Shown here: positions 8,294 through 16,298 of the stretch, in pieces
How the letters are laid out: every line of letters starts with the position of its first letter
Numbering within the stretch: position 1 is the first letter of the stretch
Assembly (NCBI RefSeq): GCF_031432425.1
Contig: NZ_JAVKPH010000025.1
Coordinates: forward strand, 1 to 58,642
Reading direction: 5' to 3'
DNA length: 58,642 bases
Origin: Ruixingdingia sedimenti
GTDB lineage: Bacteria; Pseudomonadota; Alphaproteobacteria; Rhodobacterales; Rhodobacteraceae
Program-made: the position numbers and the translations under genes
Notes under the pieces: model-generated
Seen by the model: the letters and a program-made list of their open reading frames with translations, nothing else
Told to the model about the DNA's origin: nothing
The model's database searches: none

Positions 8294-9529
8294 ATGGGTT
8301 CAGACCTCAAGAAATTCGTCAATCCAAAATTCCTGAAGACAATCGATCTTGGCCTCATCAAGGAACTCTTTGCACGGCACTTCGAGCCGAAGGACGTGCC
8401 AATCGATTTCGATGGCGAAGATTCAGCGGTCCGATCTGCGCTCGCGAAGCATTTCGAGGCGGCCGTTACGGCCTGGAACGAGGGCATGGTGGCCGATCTC
8501 CACCGGGTGGCAGACCTCGGAAGCAACGAGGGCATGCAGATCATCCTGAACGAGGCGCGGCGGCAGGGGGTGGTGCTCTATCCCGATCCCGAGCCGGACG
8601 AGAAGGAATCTGCGCCAGCCAGACACGACCCGAAGCATGTCGCGCTGCACACCTACCTGCATCACAAGAGCGTCTTCGAGGCGGCGGCCGACTTCCATGC
8701 CCTGCGGACCCCGACAGCACTGGCCGAGTTCCGAGGGCCGGAGCGCGACGTCAGCGCCGACCTGACGCCGGAGATCATCGACGCCTTCAAGGTTGCGGCG
8801 ATGAAGCTTTTCGCCCGCGATCTTCAGGGCGAGTATTGCCGCCTCGGTCCCTACGAGGAGGACGGCGAGATCAACCTCGTCGTCAGCCATGGAGCCCCGG
8901 TCGCGACGACACCCGTGGTGGACGGCGACCAGGAGAAGATCATTCCGCTTCGCGCCGTGAAATACGCCACGCTGCGCTACTCGCCGGTAGAGGCGCGGTT
9001 GTTCATCGGCGGCGTCGTGAAGGCACAGCAGGTGGATCTCGCCGAGATCTTCGCAAAGCACGTCCTTGGCCGTCCCGGCTTCTTCTCGGGCAAGGATGCC
9101 CGCGATCTCTATACCCTCGATCCGATCAGCGAGGCCGGCCCCGACTTCGCTTTCGATCATCGCTACGACGACCGCATCCTCGACGTGCGGATCGTGGCCG
9201 CCGCCGCCGACCATTTCGAGTGGGACGAGGACGAGGCGAAATGGCGGTACGTCCGGACCTGGGAATCGAAGGACGCAACCGGCGCGCTCCGGCACTTCAA
9301 GGGCAGCGAAGTGCAGTTTGACAAGGGCTGGCGGCTCGGCGAGATCTCGTTCCGCGCCTTCTTCAAGTCCGAGGGCAAGCGGCCTGCGCAGGTCACCGTG
9401 AAGCTGAAGCCGCCGGGCACGCTCGCTTTCCGCAGGACGCGGTTCGAGAAGGCGGTCCACACGCTGATCGCGCGGCACGGGCTGGAGAAGGACCGCGATG
9501 CTGGCATGGTTGTGGACGCGGCTGAGTGA
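8294..9529 (+). CDS. Unknown protein, first gene of the LexA-box operon
   Basis: A 411-residue protein that I do not recognise. The N-terminus (MGSDLKKFVNPKFLKTIDL) is followed by a helical region; the middle has a histidine-rich KHVALHTYLHHKSVF near 118-132; the C-terminal half is rich in acidic and aromatic residues (DHFEWDEDEAKWRYVRTWE) and ends in a basic segment. There is no signal peptide or membrane segment. The ATG has GAGGTG upstream. The next gene starts inside its 3' end (32-base overlap), so the two products are probably made together. The histidine cluster could bind metal, but no known catalytic motif is complete. Confidence 0.6.
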   Translation: MGSDLKKFVNPKFLKTIDLGLIKELFARHFEPKDVPIDFDGEDSAVRSALAKHFEAAVTAWNEGMVADLHRVADLGSNEGMQIILNEARRQGVVLYPDPEPDEKESAPARHDPKHVALHTYLHHKSVFEAAADFHALRTPTALAEFRGPERDVSADLTPEIIDAFKVAAMKLFARDLQGEYCRLGPYEEDGEINLVVSHGAPVATTPVVDGDQEKIIPLRAVKYATLRYSPVEARLFIGGVVKAQQVDLAEIFAKHVLGRPGFFSGKDARDLYTLDPISEAGPDFAFDHRYDDRILDVRIVAAAADHFEWDEDEAKWRYVRTWESKDATGALRHFKGSEVQFDKGWRLGEISFRAFFKSEGKRPAQVTVKLKPPGTLAFRRTRFEKAVHTLIARHGLEKDRDAGMVVDAAE

Positions 9530-10436
9530 CGGCGGCCCGGAGGTCTCGATCTCGGGCCGGGCGCTGCGCCGGTTTCCCGGGCGCGAGGTCGAACGCCTGC
9601 TGCGGGCGCGTGTGCTGATCGAACATCCGAAGGCGGACAGCTGGTCGGTCTGCGCGCATTGCGACTGCGGTCTCGATGTTCGCCCGATCCGGCAGATCGG
9701 CGACGAACTGCGCGCATGCTGTCCGCACGATGCGGCAGAGGACGTGGTGCTCGATGATGGCGACCTGACGCGGTTCGGTGTCGATGCCAACCGGCTTGCA
9801 GGGCAGATCGGCGCGAGCGGCGGTCTCGCCGGCGCGGTCGCGGCGGTCGTGGATGGGGTCTGGACGATCGGCTCCGGGCCTGCCGGTCGGATGTTCATGC
9901 TGTGCGACGACGCGGACCGGTTGGAGACGCCGGGCGCAATCCTCGCGCTGAAATCCGCGGCGGCGCCGCGGCCGCTGACGGTCATCGCCAAGGAGCCGGA
10001 GCCGGCACTGGTGCTGCGGCTGCGCGAGGCCGGGATTGAGGTCCGGGCGCTTGCCGACGTGATCAAGGCAGATCGGGAGGGCGTCGACCGCCTTATCCTC
10101 GACGACGGGCGCATACCGACCGGCGGAGTAAGGCTCGTCCTGCATCGCCAAGGGCAGTTCGCGGTGCTGGACGGTCGCCGCCTCGATCTTCCCCCGCAGA
10201 TGTTCGCTCTCTTCAGAATGCTTGTCGAACGGTCGGTGCAGCGCGACCCCGTGCTCAAGGCGCAGGAGATCGAGGCGCAGTTTCAGCGAACACCGCGAGA
10301 GATCGTCCGAGACCTGCGCAGGGCCCTCGTCACCTGCGGGCTCACGGAAAAGGAGGTCGAAACGCTCGTGGGGACCGTCCGGTCGCGCGGGTACCGCCTT
10401 GGCCTCGCGCCGTCAGAGGTCGTCATAGAGGACTGA
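9498..10436 (+). CDS. Zinc-motif protein with OmpR-type winged helix
   Basis: A 312-residue protein. Residues about 50-78 hold CAHCDCGLDVRP followed by ACCPH, a likely zinc-binding knuckle. The middle has a Gly/Ala-rich segment and an LVLRLREAGIEVRAL segment. The C-terminal 90 residues look like an OmpR/PhoB-type winged helix, ending with TVRSRGYRLGLAP, the usual wing hairpin. It could be a DNA-binding effector or regulator. It overlaps the upstream unknown gene by 32 bases. No receiver domain precedes the winged helix, which is unusual. The function is unknown. Confidence 0.6.
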   Translation: MLAWLWTRLSDGGPEVSISGRALRRFPGREVERLLRARVLIEHPKADSWSVCAHCDCGLDVRPIRQIGDELRACCPHDAAEDVVLDDGDLTRFGVDANRLAGQIGASGGLAGAVAAVVDGVWTIGSGPAGRMFMLCDDADRLETPGAILALKSAAAPRPLTVIAKEPEPALVLRLREAGIEVRALADVIKADREGVDRLILDDGRIPTGGVRLVLHRQGQFAVLDGRRLDLPPQMFALFRMLVERSVQRDPVLKAQEIEAQFQRTPREIVRDLRRALVTCGLTEKEVETLVGTVRSRGYRLGLAPSEVVIED

Positions 10437-10511
10437 GTGCCGTCGGTCACACACCCGGCACACATCAAACACACGCCAATCACACCGGCAGACCGGCGGA
10501 GGCCGGCAGTC

Positions 10512-10539
10512 TCGGAGCATCAGAAACGATGTTCCGAGG
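10512..10539 (+). promoter_or_regulatory. 11-bp inverted repeat before the sigma-like gene
   Basis: CTCGGAGCATC (10512-10522) pairs with GATGTTCCGAG (10529-10539) with one G-T pair and a six-base AGAAAC loop. It lies 9 bases before the ATG at 10549, in a 112-base gap. It lacks a T run, so it may be an operator or an RNA hairpin over the ribosome-binding region rather than a terminator. Confidence 0.5.
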
Positions 10540-10548
10540 CTTCCAACG

Positions 10549-11142
10549 ATGTATCCCGCGATTTCCCCCTCCGACCTTGCCACGCTGATCGACGAGGCCG
10601 ACGTCGCGGCGCGGCGTCTGCACCGCAAGCTGGCGCTCCCCGCAGCCGATCTCGACGATCTCCGTCAGGACCTCCTGATCGATCTGATCTGCCGGCTGCC
10701 GGGCTTCGACAAGCGCCGCGGCACCATCGGCGCCTTCGCCAACATCGTCCTGCGTAACCAGTGCTCGCGCATCGCGATCCAGCACTACCGGCAGCGCCGG
10801 GCGCAGGGCGGCAGGGTGCTGTCGCTCGACGCGCCCGTCGCCGGCAGCGCCGAGCCGCTGGGCTGCTTGCTGGCGGAGACGGACGGGCTGGCCGCCTGGC
10901 ACGGCCAGGATCGTTGCGCCGCGGCGGACGTCGAGACCCGCCACGATCTCGCCCGGGCGCTCGCCGACCTGCCGGAGGAAGTCCGCGGGCTCTGCGCCGC
11001 GCTGGGCACCTGCGTCATCGCCGATCTGATCGGCCGCGACGGCATCTCCCGCTCCGCCCTCTACCGCCGCCTCGCACGCCTCCGGCTCGAACTCGCCATG
11101 CGCGGGCTTGGGGGGCGGTGGGACGCCTCGCGAGCCGCTTGA
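10549..11142 (+). CDS. Sigma-70-like factor, phage early gene
   Basis: A 197-residue protein with a region 2-like part (DLDDLRQDLLIDLICRLPGFD, then GTIGAFANIVLRNQCSRI, about 33-78), the pattern of ECF-type sigma factors, and a C-terminal helix-turn-helix (IADLIGRDGISRSALYRRLARLR) in the place of region 4. It opens the replication operon, so it may direct RNA polymerase to phage promoters, or act as a DNA-binding regulator if it no longer contacts polymerase. An inverted repeat covers its leader. Confidence 0.6.
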   Translation: MYPAISPSDLATLIDEADVAARRLHRKLALPAADLDDLRQDLLIDLICRLPGFDKRRGTIGAFANIVLRNQCSRIAIQHYRQRRAQGGRVLSLDAPVAGSAEPLGCLLAETDGLAAWHGQDRCAAADVETRHDLARALADLPEEVRGLCAALGTCVIADLIGRDGISRSALYRRLARLRLELAMRGLGGRWDASRAA

Positions 11143-11155
11143 GTAGAGGGAGGAC

Positions 11156-11512
11156 ATGGAGATGCTCGTCATGCCCCCAACAGCTTTCACCCCGGCGCGG
11201 CCCCGGCCGCTGACCGACATCGAGTTCTGCGCCTGGATCGGACAGGCGATGCCCGGCGACCGGCTGGAATACCACCGCGGCTTCCTCGGGATCGACACGA
11301 CGGCCGTGATCTCGACGCTGCCGGAACCGGACCGCCGCAGGCTGGCCGCGCTGGCCGGCGCCGCGCACCGGGCCTTCGAGGCGGGCCTCGTCCACCTCGT
11401 CCAGGTGCGGCTCGGTCCGGACCGCTTCGCCTATCTCGCCATCGCCCGGACCAGGCCGCGCCGCACGCCCGTGCCGCTCGCCAGCATCCTCGAAGACGCC
11501 GTGGCCGCCTGA
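11156..11512 (+). CDS. Conserved phage protein of unknown function
   Basis: A 118-residue protein 13 bases downstream of the sigma-like gene. It reads MEMLVMPPTAFTPARPRP, then DIEFCAWIGQAMPGDRLEYHRGFL, a pattern I have seen in early regions of rhodobacterial prophages. A GGAGG sequence precedes the start. No catalytic motif or membrane segment is visible. Its position between the sigma-like gene and the replication ATPase suggests an early role. Confidence 0.55.
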   Translation: MEMLVMPPTAFTPARPRPLTDIEFCAWIGQAMPGDRLEYHRGFLGIDTTAVISTLPEPDRRRLAALAGAAHRAFEAGLVHLVQVRLGPDRFAYLAIARTRPRRTPVPLASILEDAVAA

Positions 11513-11547
11513 TGGCCGTTCCGTTCCCCTCCATCGGAGTTCCCGCC

Positions 11548-12030
11548 ATGCCGCACCCCAACAATGCCCCCCGCTTCGACGATCTCGAAGGTCTCGCCCT
11601 CGGCGACATCGCGGCGCTGCCGCCCGAGATGCTGCTGGATTTGCAGACCACGGCGCTCGCCGAGACCGCCCGCGTGAAGCGGCTGCGGGACCGGCTCGAG
11701 GCCGGCATCGCGCAGCGCTACGAGGCCGCCGCCGCGGCCGAGCGGGCCGCGCAGGGCAAGACCAGCGGCACCGTGCGGGTCGAGGACGAGGGCGTCGTGA
11801 TCGTCGCCGACCTGCCGAAGAAGGTCTCCTGGGATCAGGACCGCCTCGCCGCCATGGCCGAGCGCATCCGCGCCGCCGGCGACGACCCGGCCGAGTATCT
11901 CGAGATCGCCTATCGCGTGCCCGAGCGGCGCTACGGCGCCTGGCCCGCGGCGATGCGCGAGGGCTTCGCGGACGCGCGCAGCGAGACCACCGGTAAACCC
12001 GTCTTCCGGCTCGAGGCTCGAGACCGGTGA
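11548..12030 (+). CDS. Phage early protein of unknown function
   Basis: A 160-residue protein. I chose ATG 11548 (MPHPNNAPRFDDLEGL) because GGAG lies 10 bases upstream; an ATG at 11512 that overlaps the previous stop is possible and would add 12 residues. The middle is a helical, Ala/Glu/Arg-rich stretch (LAETARVKRLRDRLEAGIAQ), probably a coiled coil. A basic/acidic C-terminal part includes SWDQDRLAAMAERI. Similar proteins precede the RecA-fold ATPase in related phages. Function unknown. Confidence 0.55.
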   Translation: MPHPNNAPRFDDLEGLALGDIAALPPEMLLDLQTTALAETARVKRLRDRLEAGIAQRYEAAAAAERAAQGKTSGTVRVEDEGVVIVADLPKKVSWDQDRLAAMAERIRAAGDDPAEYLEIAYRVPERRYGAWPAAMREGFADARSETTGKPVFRLEARDR

Positions 12031-12031
12031 C

Positions 12032-12106
12032 GCGCGGCGGCGGGACGCCCGGTCGGCAACGCCGGGCAGGTTCCCCTTCGGCACCCGGTCACCCCCGCCG
12101 CCGCGC
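12032..12106 (+). promoter_or_regulatory. Structured intergenic element (nested inverted repeats)
   Basis: A perfect 13-base inverted repeat (GCGCGGCGGCGGG at 12032-12044 with its complement at 12094-12106) encloses an inner hairpin, GCCCGG (12047-12052) with CCGGGC (12062-12067). It fills most of the 104-base gap before the ATPase gene. It could be a terminator, an attenuator or a leader RNA. No T run follows. Confidence 0.45.
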
Positions 12107-12134
12107 ACCCTGAACGCAACTTCCGGAGAACCCC

Positions 12135-12992
12135 ATGGCCTTCCGCATCATCACCGCCGACGAACGGCTCTCGGCCGCCGAGAACAAGACCTCGCTGGCC
12201 ATCTTCGGCCCGCCCGGCGTCGGCAAGACGACGCTGCTGAAGACGCTGCCCGCCGAGGAGACGGTCTGTCTCGATCTCGAGGCCGGCATGAAGTCGGTGC
12301 AGGACTGGCGCGGGGACTCGATCCCGGTGCGCAGCTTCACCGATTTCCGCGACCTCGCCGTGCTGATCGGCGGCCACGATCCGGCCCAGCATCCGAAGTC
12401 CTGGTACGGCGCCGAGTATCACGCCTGGCTGCAGCAGCAGTATCTCGGCACGGGCATCGAGGACTTCCTCGCCCGAAAGCGGATCGTCTTCGTCGACTCG
12501 ATCACCGACCTGACGCGGCAGGCCATGGCCTATGCCCGCCAGCAGCCGGAGGCCTTCTCCGAGCGAACCGGAAAGCCGGATGTCCGCGGCGCCTACGGAC
12601 TGCTCGGCCGCGAGGTGATCCAGGCGCTCAAGCACCTCCAGCACGCCCGCGGCAAGACCGTGATCTTCGTGGGCGTGCTCGAGAAGGTCACTGACGAGTT
12701 CGGCGCTACCACCTGGCAGCCGCAGATGGAGGGCACGAAGGCCGGCCGCGAATTGCCGGGGATCGTCGACCAGGTGGTCTCCATGCAGCTCTTCGGCCGC
12801 GACGCCAAGGGCGACTGGACCCTCGACGAAACCTCCGCCGAGCGCCGCCTCGTCTGCCGGTCCGGCAACCCCTGGGGCCTTCCCGCCAAGGACCGCTCCG
12901 GCCGCCTCGATGTGACCGAGCCGCCCGATCTCGGCGCGCTGATCGCGAAGATCGACGGCCGCGCCCCCGCCCACACCACCACCCCTTCCTGA
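12135..12992 (+). CDS. RecA-fold ATPase (AAA_24 type), phage replication/recombination
   Basis: A 285-residue P-loop ATPase. Walker A is GPPGVGKTT at 25-33; the Walker B strand is IVFVD ending at Asp121. VIQALKHLQHARGKTVIFVGVLEKVTDEFG fits the RecA-like core of phage ATPases of the AAA_24 group. These are usually found with SSB-like and nuclease genes and act in phage DNA recombination or replication initiation. The next gene begins 22 bases later, consistent with one operon. Confidence 0.8.
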   Translation: MAFRIITADERLSAAENKTSLAIFGPPGVGKTTLLKTLPAEETVCLDLEAGMKSVQDWRGDSIPVRSFTDFRDLAVLIGGHDPAQHPKSWYGAEYHAWLQQQYLGTGIEDFLARKRIVFVDSITDLTRQAMAYARQQPEAFSERTGKPDVRGAYGLLGREVIQALKHLQHARGKTVIFVGVLEKVTDEFGATTWQPQMEGTKAGRELPGIVDQVVSMQLFGRDAKGDWTLDETSAERRLVCRSGNPWGLPAKDRSGRLDVTEPPDLGALIAKIDGRAPAHTTTPS

Positions 12993-13014
12993 TCCAGACG
13001 CAAAGGACAGACCC

Positions 13015-13791
13015 ATGAGCTACGATCTCAACGACGCCCAGCCGCAGATGGCCCCCATCGGCGAGCTGATCCCCGACGGCACCTTCGCCAAGGTCCGCCT
13101 GACCGTGCGCCCCGGCGGCGTGGACGGCGCCACGCCGATGGACGCCAAGCTCCTGAAGGCCTCGCAGTCGAGCGACGCGAAGATGCTGGATTGCGAGTTC
13201 ACCATCCTCGAGGGGCCGCATGCCCGGCGGAAGTTCTGGCAGAGCTTCACCGTGGCGGGCGGCAAGGTCGACGAGAAGGGCCAGTCGATCGGCTGGAAGA
13301 TCTCGAAATCCACCTTTCGGGCGATGGTCGACAGCGCTCTCGGGCTCGATCCCAGGGACGAGAGCCCCGACGCCAAGGCCAAGCGGGTGCTGCCCGGGCT
13401 CAAGCATCTCGACGGCATCGTCTTCGCTGCGCGGATCATGGTGGAGCCCGCCTCCAACCCGCAGTACCGCGACCAGAACCGCATCGCCAACGTCGTTCTG
13501 CCCGACGAGCCGCAGCACGGCCCGATCATGCGCGGCCAAGCCGTTCCTCCGGAGCCCGTCAACGCCCCGCCGCGCAAGGCCGCGAGCGCGCCGACGCCGG
13601 GCTGGCAGGCGCCCACGCCGGCATGGGGTGCGCAACCGCAAGCCCCGGCGGCGGCTCCGGCCTGGGGCGCGCCGGCGCCGGCTCCGCAGCAGCCCCCACA
13701 GCAACCGCCCGCCCAGCAGCCGCCGGCGTCCCCGCCCAACGCGCCGGGCGGAGCGCCGGCGACCGGCATGCCCGCCTGGCTCAATGGCTGA
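13015..13791 (+). CDS. Probable ssDNA-binding-type phage protein with Pro-rich tail
   Basis: A 258-residue protein. Residues 1-170 form a globular part (TFAKVRLTVRPGGVDGATPM, FWQSFTVAGGKVDEKGQSIG) that follows a RecA-like ATPase, as DUF669-type proteins do. Residues about 180-250 are a Pro/Ala/Gln-rich disordered linker, ending in the compact tip MPAWLNG. A globular core, flexible linker and short conserved tip recall single-strand DNA-binding proteins, although I see no certain OB-fold signature. The N-terminus MSYDLND contains the DLN motif shared with other genes of this module. Confidence 0.55.
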   Translation: MSYDLNDAQPQMAPIGELIPDGTFAKVRLTVRPGGVDGATPMDAKLLKASQSSDAKMLDCEFTILEGPHARRKFWQSFTVAGGKVDEKGQSIGWKISKSTFRAMVDSALGLDPRDESPDAKAKRVLPGLKHLDGIVFAARIMVEPASNPQYRDQNRIANVVLPDEPQHGPIMRGQAVPPEPVNAPPRKAASAPTPGWQAPTPAWGAQPQAPAAAPAWGAPAPAPQQPPQQPPAQQPPASPPNAPGGAPATGMPAWLNG

Positions 13792-13870
13792 GGCGCGGTC
13801 GGCAGTTTCGCGGCGGAGGTCAAACCGGCCTTCGCCGCAGCCCGAGGCCCGGTGCGATCCTGCCGGGACG

Positions 13871-14101
13871 ATGACCCCGGATGAATGGCAGGCGCATGTG
13901 ACGCGCGCGGCGGCGCTGGAAATCGGACGATGGCTCGAAGCCCGAGGAAACCTGCATCAGCCCATCGCAAGCCTGCGGCTCGGCGATCTCGAGGCCATGG
14001 CCAGCAACGCGATCTCCCGCTGGATCGTGCTGCAGTCCGAAAAGCTCCAGAGGACGGGCTGGCCGCCCGGGGACCCGATCGGGAGCTTCTTGCTTGGGTG
14101 A
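13871..14101 (+). CDS. Small phage protein upstream of the DUF6511 gene
   Basis: A 76-residue protein (MTPDEWQAHVTRAAALEIGR...) with no recognised domain. Its TGA at 14099-14101 overlaps the GTG start of the next gene (GTGA), so the two are coupled. It is helical by appearance and ends GSFLLG. A start further upstream in this frame would overlap non-coding sequence and lacks a ribosome-binding site. Confidence 0.55.
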   Translation: MTPDEWQAHVTRAAALEIGRWLEARGNLHQPIASLRLGDLEAMASNAISRWIVLQSEKLQRTGWPPGDPIGSFLLG

Positions 14102-14532
14102 GCGGCGTCCCGGAAACGCTCCGGTGGAGCGTTTCAGCCGCGAACGGGCGGAGCCCCGGGAACGCGATCTGCGCCGTCTGCGCCCGCGAGACGCGCGGCT
14201 TCGGCTACTGCCACGGCCTCCGCTGGGATCGCCACCCTTACCACCGCTTCTGCTCGCGCCGCTGTCAGGACGTGGGCAGCGCCATCGCCCAAAGGAATAA
14301 CGGCATGATCGACAAGACCGCGCGCGAGGCCCGTGCGATCCGCGATGCGCGGACGCCCTTCGCCGAAGCGCTCACCGACCTCGGGCTCATGGAGCCCTTC
14401 TTCCACCGCAGCGCCGAGGACATCGACCGCCTGATCGAGGCGGCAGTCACCGGCTACATTGACAGCATGCAGGATCAGGCCGCGCGCAAGGAGCGCACCG
14501 GCACGGTCCTCGACGACCCGATCCCATTTTAG
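14098..14532 (+). CDS. DUF6511-type zinc-ribbon protein with SSB-like C-terminal tip
   Basis: A 144-residue protein started at GTG 14098, which overlaps the previous stop. Residues 20-60 hold a zinc ribbon: CAVCARETRGFGYCHG, then YHRFCSRRC. The rest is helical. The last residues are LDDPIPF, closely like the DDDIPF tip with which bacterial SSB recruits its partner proteins. It could therefore bind host proteins that normally dock on SSB. The zinc ribbon resembles those of the DUF6511 family; its function is unknown. Confidence 0.65.
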   Translation: MSGVPETLRWSVSAANGRSPGNAICAVCARETRGFGYCHGLRWDRHPYHRFCSRRCQDVGSAIAQRNNGMIDKTAREARAIRDARTPFAEALTDLGLMEPFFHRSAEDIDRLIEAAVTGYIDSMQDQAARKERTGTVLDDPIPF

Positions 14533-14542
14533 GAGCGCGGTG

Positions 14543-14758
14543 ATGATCGACCTGAACGACGACACCGCGTCCTGCAGCTGGAAGCCTCTGCTCGAGGCGG
14601 CCACCGAGAACGCCGTCACCGACTTCGAGATCGAGTTCTGCGACAGCCTCCGCGAGAAGCTGGTGCGGTTCGGCGATAGCGCCCGGCTGACGGACGCGCA
14701 GTTCCACAAGCTGACCTGCATCGCGCAGGCCGGCGGGTTCTGGGAGCGCGAGAGATGA
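14543..14758 (+). CDS. Small early phage protein with MIDLN start
   Basis: A 71-residue protein. The start at 14543 is supported by GGAG at 14532-14535 and by MIDLNDD, a start shared with other genes of the module. The body reads PLLEAATENAVTDFEIEFCD then REKLVRFGDSARLTDAQFHKL and ends in GGFWERER. No domain is recognised; it is small, acidic and helical. Its TGA overlaps the ATG of the nuclease gene that follows. Confidence 0.6.
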   Translation: MIDLNDDTASCSWKPLLEAATENAVTDFEIEFCDSLREKLVRFGDSARLTDAQFHKLTCIAQAGGFWERER

Positions 14759-15552
14759 TCGACCTCAACCATGGCTCGGGCTTCCTCTATGGCGCCGGCG
14801 CGCCGCGCCCGCCCATTGCCGAAGCCGTCTCCGCCGTCATCGATACGGCGCTGTCCGCCCGCCACCGCGCCGAGCGTCCGCGCACCTATGTCAGTTCCTC
14901 GGGTCTCGGCCGCGACTGCTTGCGCCAGATCCAGTACGACTTCCTCGCGGTGCCCAAGGACGAAGGCCAGGAGTTCGCGCCGCGCACGCTGCGCATATTC
15001 GAGGCGGGCCACCGGGCCGAGGACATCGTCGCAGGCTGGTTCCGGATCGCCGGGTTCGACCTGCGCACCGAGCGACCCGATGGACGCCAGTTCGGGTTTG
15101 AGGCCCTCGGCGGGCGGTTCAAGGGCCATATCGATGGCTGCTTCGTCTCAGGCCCGGTCGCGATGGACTATCCCGCGCTCTGGGAGAACAAGGCGCTCGG
15201 GGCGGCCAGCTGGAAGGACGTGGTCAAGCGCGGCGTCAGCCTCGCGCGGCCGGTCTATGCTGCCCAGATCGCGCTTTATCAGGCCTACATGGACCTGCCG
15301 CAGCCCGCGCTCTTCACCGCATTGAACCGCGACACGATGGAGCTGTACGCCGAACTCGTACCTTTCGACGCGCATCTCGCGCAGGAGATGTCGGATCGCG
15401 CCGTTGCTGTGGTGCGGGCCTCCGAGGCCGGGGAATGGCTGCCGCGCGCCGCGGCCGAGCCCACGGCAGTCCTCTGCCGCGGCGGCATGGCGGTCGGCAA
15501 GTGGCACGCGCCTTGTGCTTGGGCAAAACGATGCTGGGGAGAGCGGCGATGA
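14755..15552 (+). CDS. Cas4/RecB-like PD-(D/E)XK exonuclease with Fe-S cysteines
   Basis: A 265-residue nuclease. The core motifs are GH at 85-86 with Glu89, GHIDG at 124-128 (Asp127), WENK with Glu144 and Lys146, and the downstream QIALYQAYM helix at 171-179, which fits the QxxxY motif of RecB/Cas4 enzymes. Cys55 plus Cys241, Cys254 and Cys260 occupy the one-plus-three pattern that holds a 4Fe-4S cluster in Cas4 and AddB. It probably trims DNA ends during phage replication or recombination. It starts MIDLN and overlaps its neighbours by four bases on both sides. Confidence 0.8.
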   Translation: MIDLNHGSGFLYGAGAPRPPIAEAVSAVIDTALSARHRAERPRTYVSSSGLGRDCLRQIQYDFLAVPKDEGQEFAPRTLRIFEAGHRAEDIVAGWFRIAGFDLRTERPDGRQFGFEALGGRFKGHIDGCFVSGPVAMDYPALWENKALGAASWKDVVKRGVSLARPVYAAQIALYQAYMDLPQPALFTALNRDTMELYAELVPFDAHLAQEMSDRAVAVVRASEAGEWLPRAAAEPTAVLCRGGMAVGKWHAPCAWAKRCWGERR

Positions 15553-16298
15553 CCCCCGACGCTTATGAGCTCAAGCGGATCGTGCGCGCGCATCGCGAGC
15601 GGTTCTGGTGCTCCGACCTGCTCGGAGCGGCGGAGTTCGCGCCGATCTATTTCTTCGACGATCAGGCCGCCTTCGATGGCGATATCGTCGACCGCGCGAT
15701 GACCCGGGTCTTTACCGGTCCGCTCCGGCTGCCGCATCCGTCCGTGATCTTCGAGGTTCGCGAGCAGCGCGCGTCTCCCTCTGGCCTGATCGTCTGCGCG
15801 CGCGCCGACGGCGACATCGTCGAGGCCACGTTCCTCATGCGCAAGCGGGCGCCGCGCGGCTGGACGGATTGCCTCGTGCGGATCTGGATGCATCCGGACG
15901 GCAAGGCGGAGATCGAGGGCAACCCGGCCGAGCGGAGCGACGAGACGGTCCGCGGTCACGGCGAAGTCGCCGCCGGCATCGTCTGGCGCGCGCTGACCAT
16001 CCTCGGCGCGTCCCCGGACATCCGCGACCGCAAGGTGTCGCTCGCGAAACGGTCCCGCCTGTCCCGCGAGGGCGTGCGCGGATGGGTCTGGCGCCAGGTC
16101 GCCATCGATCCGGCGCGCCTGCGCGCGGCGACGCCGCCGCTGGGCGGCAGTCACGCCAGCCCGCGCTGGCACATCCGCCGCGGTCACTGGCGGCAGCTCG
16201 CCGACGGGCGCCGGGTCTTCGTCCGTCCGTGCGAGGTGGGCGATCCGACCCGCGGCGGGATCGTCAAGGATTACGCAGTGGAGATGCCCCAGCCATGA
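15549..16298 (+). CDS. Phage replication-module protein of unknown function
   Basis: A 249-residue protein whose ATG overlaps the exonuclease stop (ATGA) and whose own stop overlaps the helicase start. It reads MTPDAYELKRIVRAHRERFW and has a C-terminal basic part (SPRWHIRRGHWRQLADGRRV) that looks DNA-binding. No catalytic motif is visible. Its place between exonuclease and helicase suggests an accessory role in DNA processing. Confidence 0.55.
   Translation: MTPDAYELKRIVRAHRERFWCSDLLGAAEFAPIYFFDDQAAFDGDIVDRAMTRVFTGPLRLPHPSVIFEVREQRASPSGLIVCARADGDIVEATFLMRKRAPRGWTDCLVRIWMHPDGKAEIEGNPAERSDETVRGHGEVAAGIVWRALTILGASPDIRDRKVSLAKRSRLSREGVRGWVWRQVAIDPARLRAATPPLGGSHASPRWHIRRGHWRQLADGRRVFVRPCEVGDPTRGGIVKDYAVEMPQP

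Noticed and set aside
8423..10258. A 611-residue minus-strand open frame
   Set aside because: Antisense to the two LexA-box genes, which have better starts and coding features.
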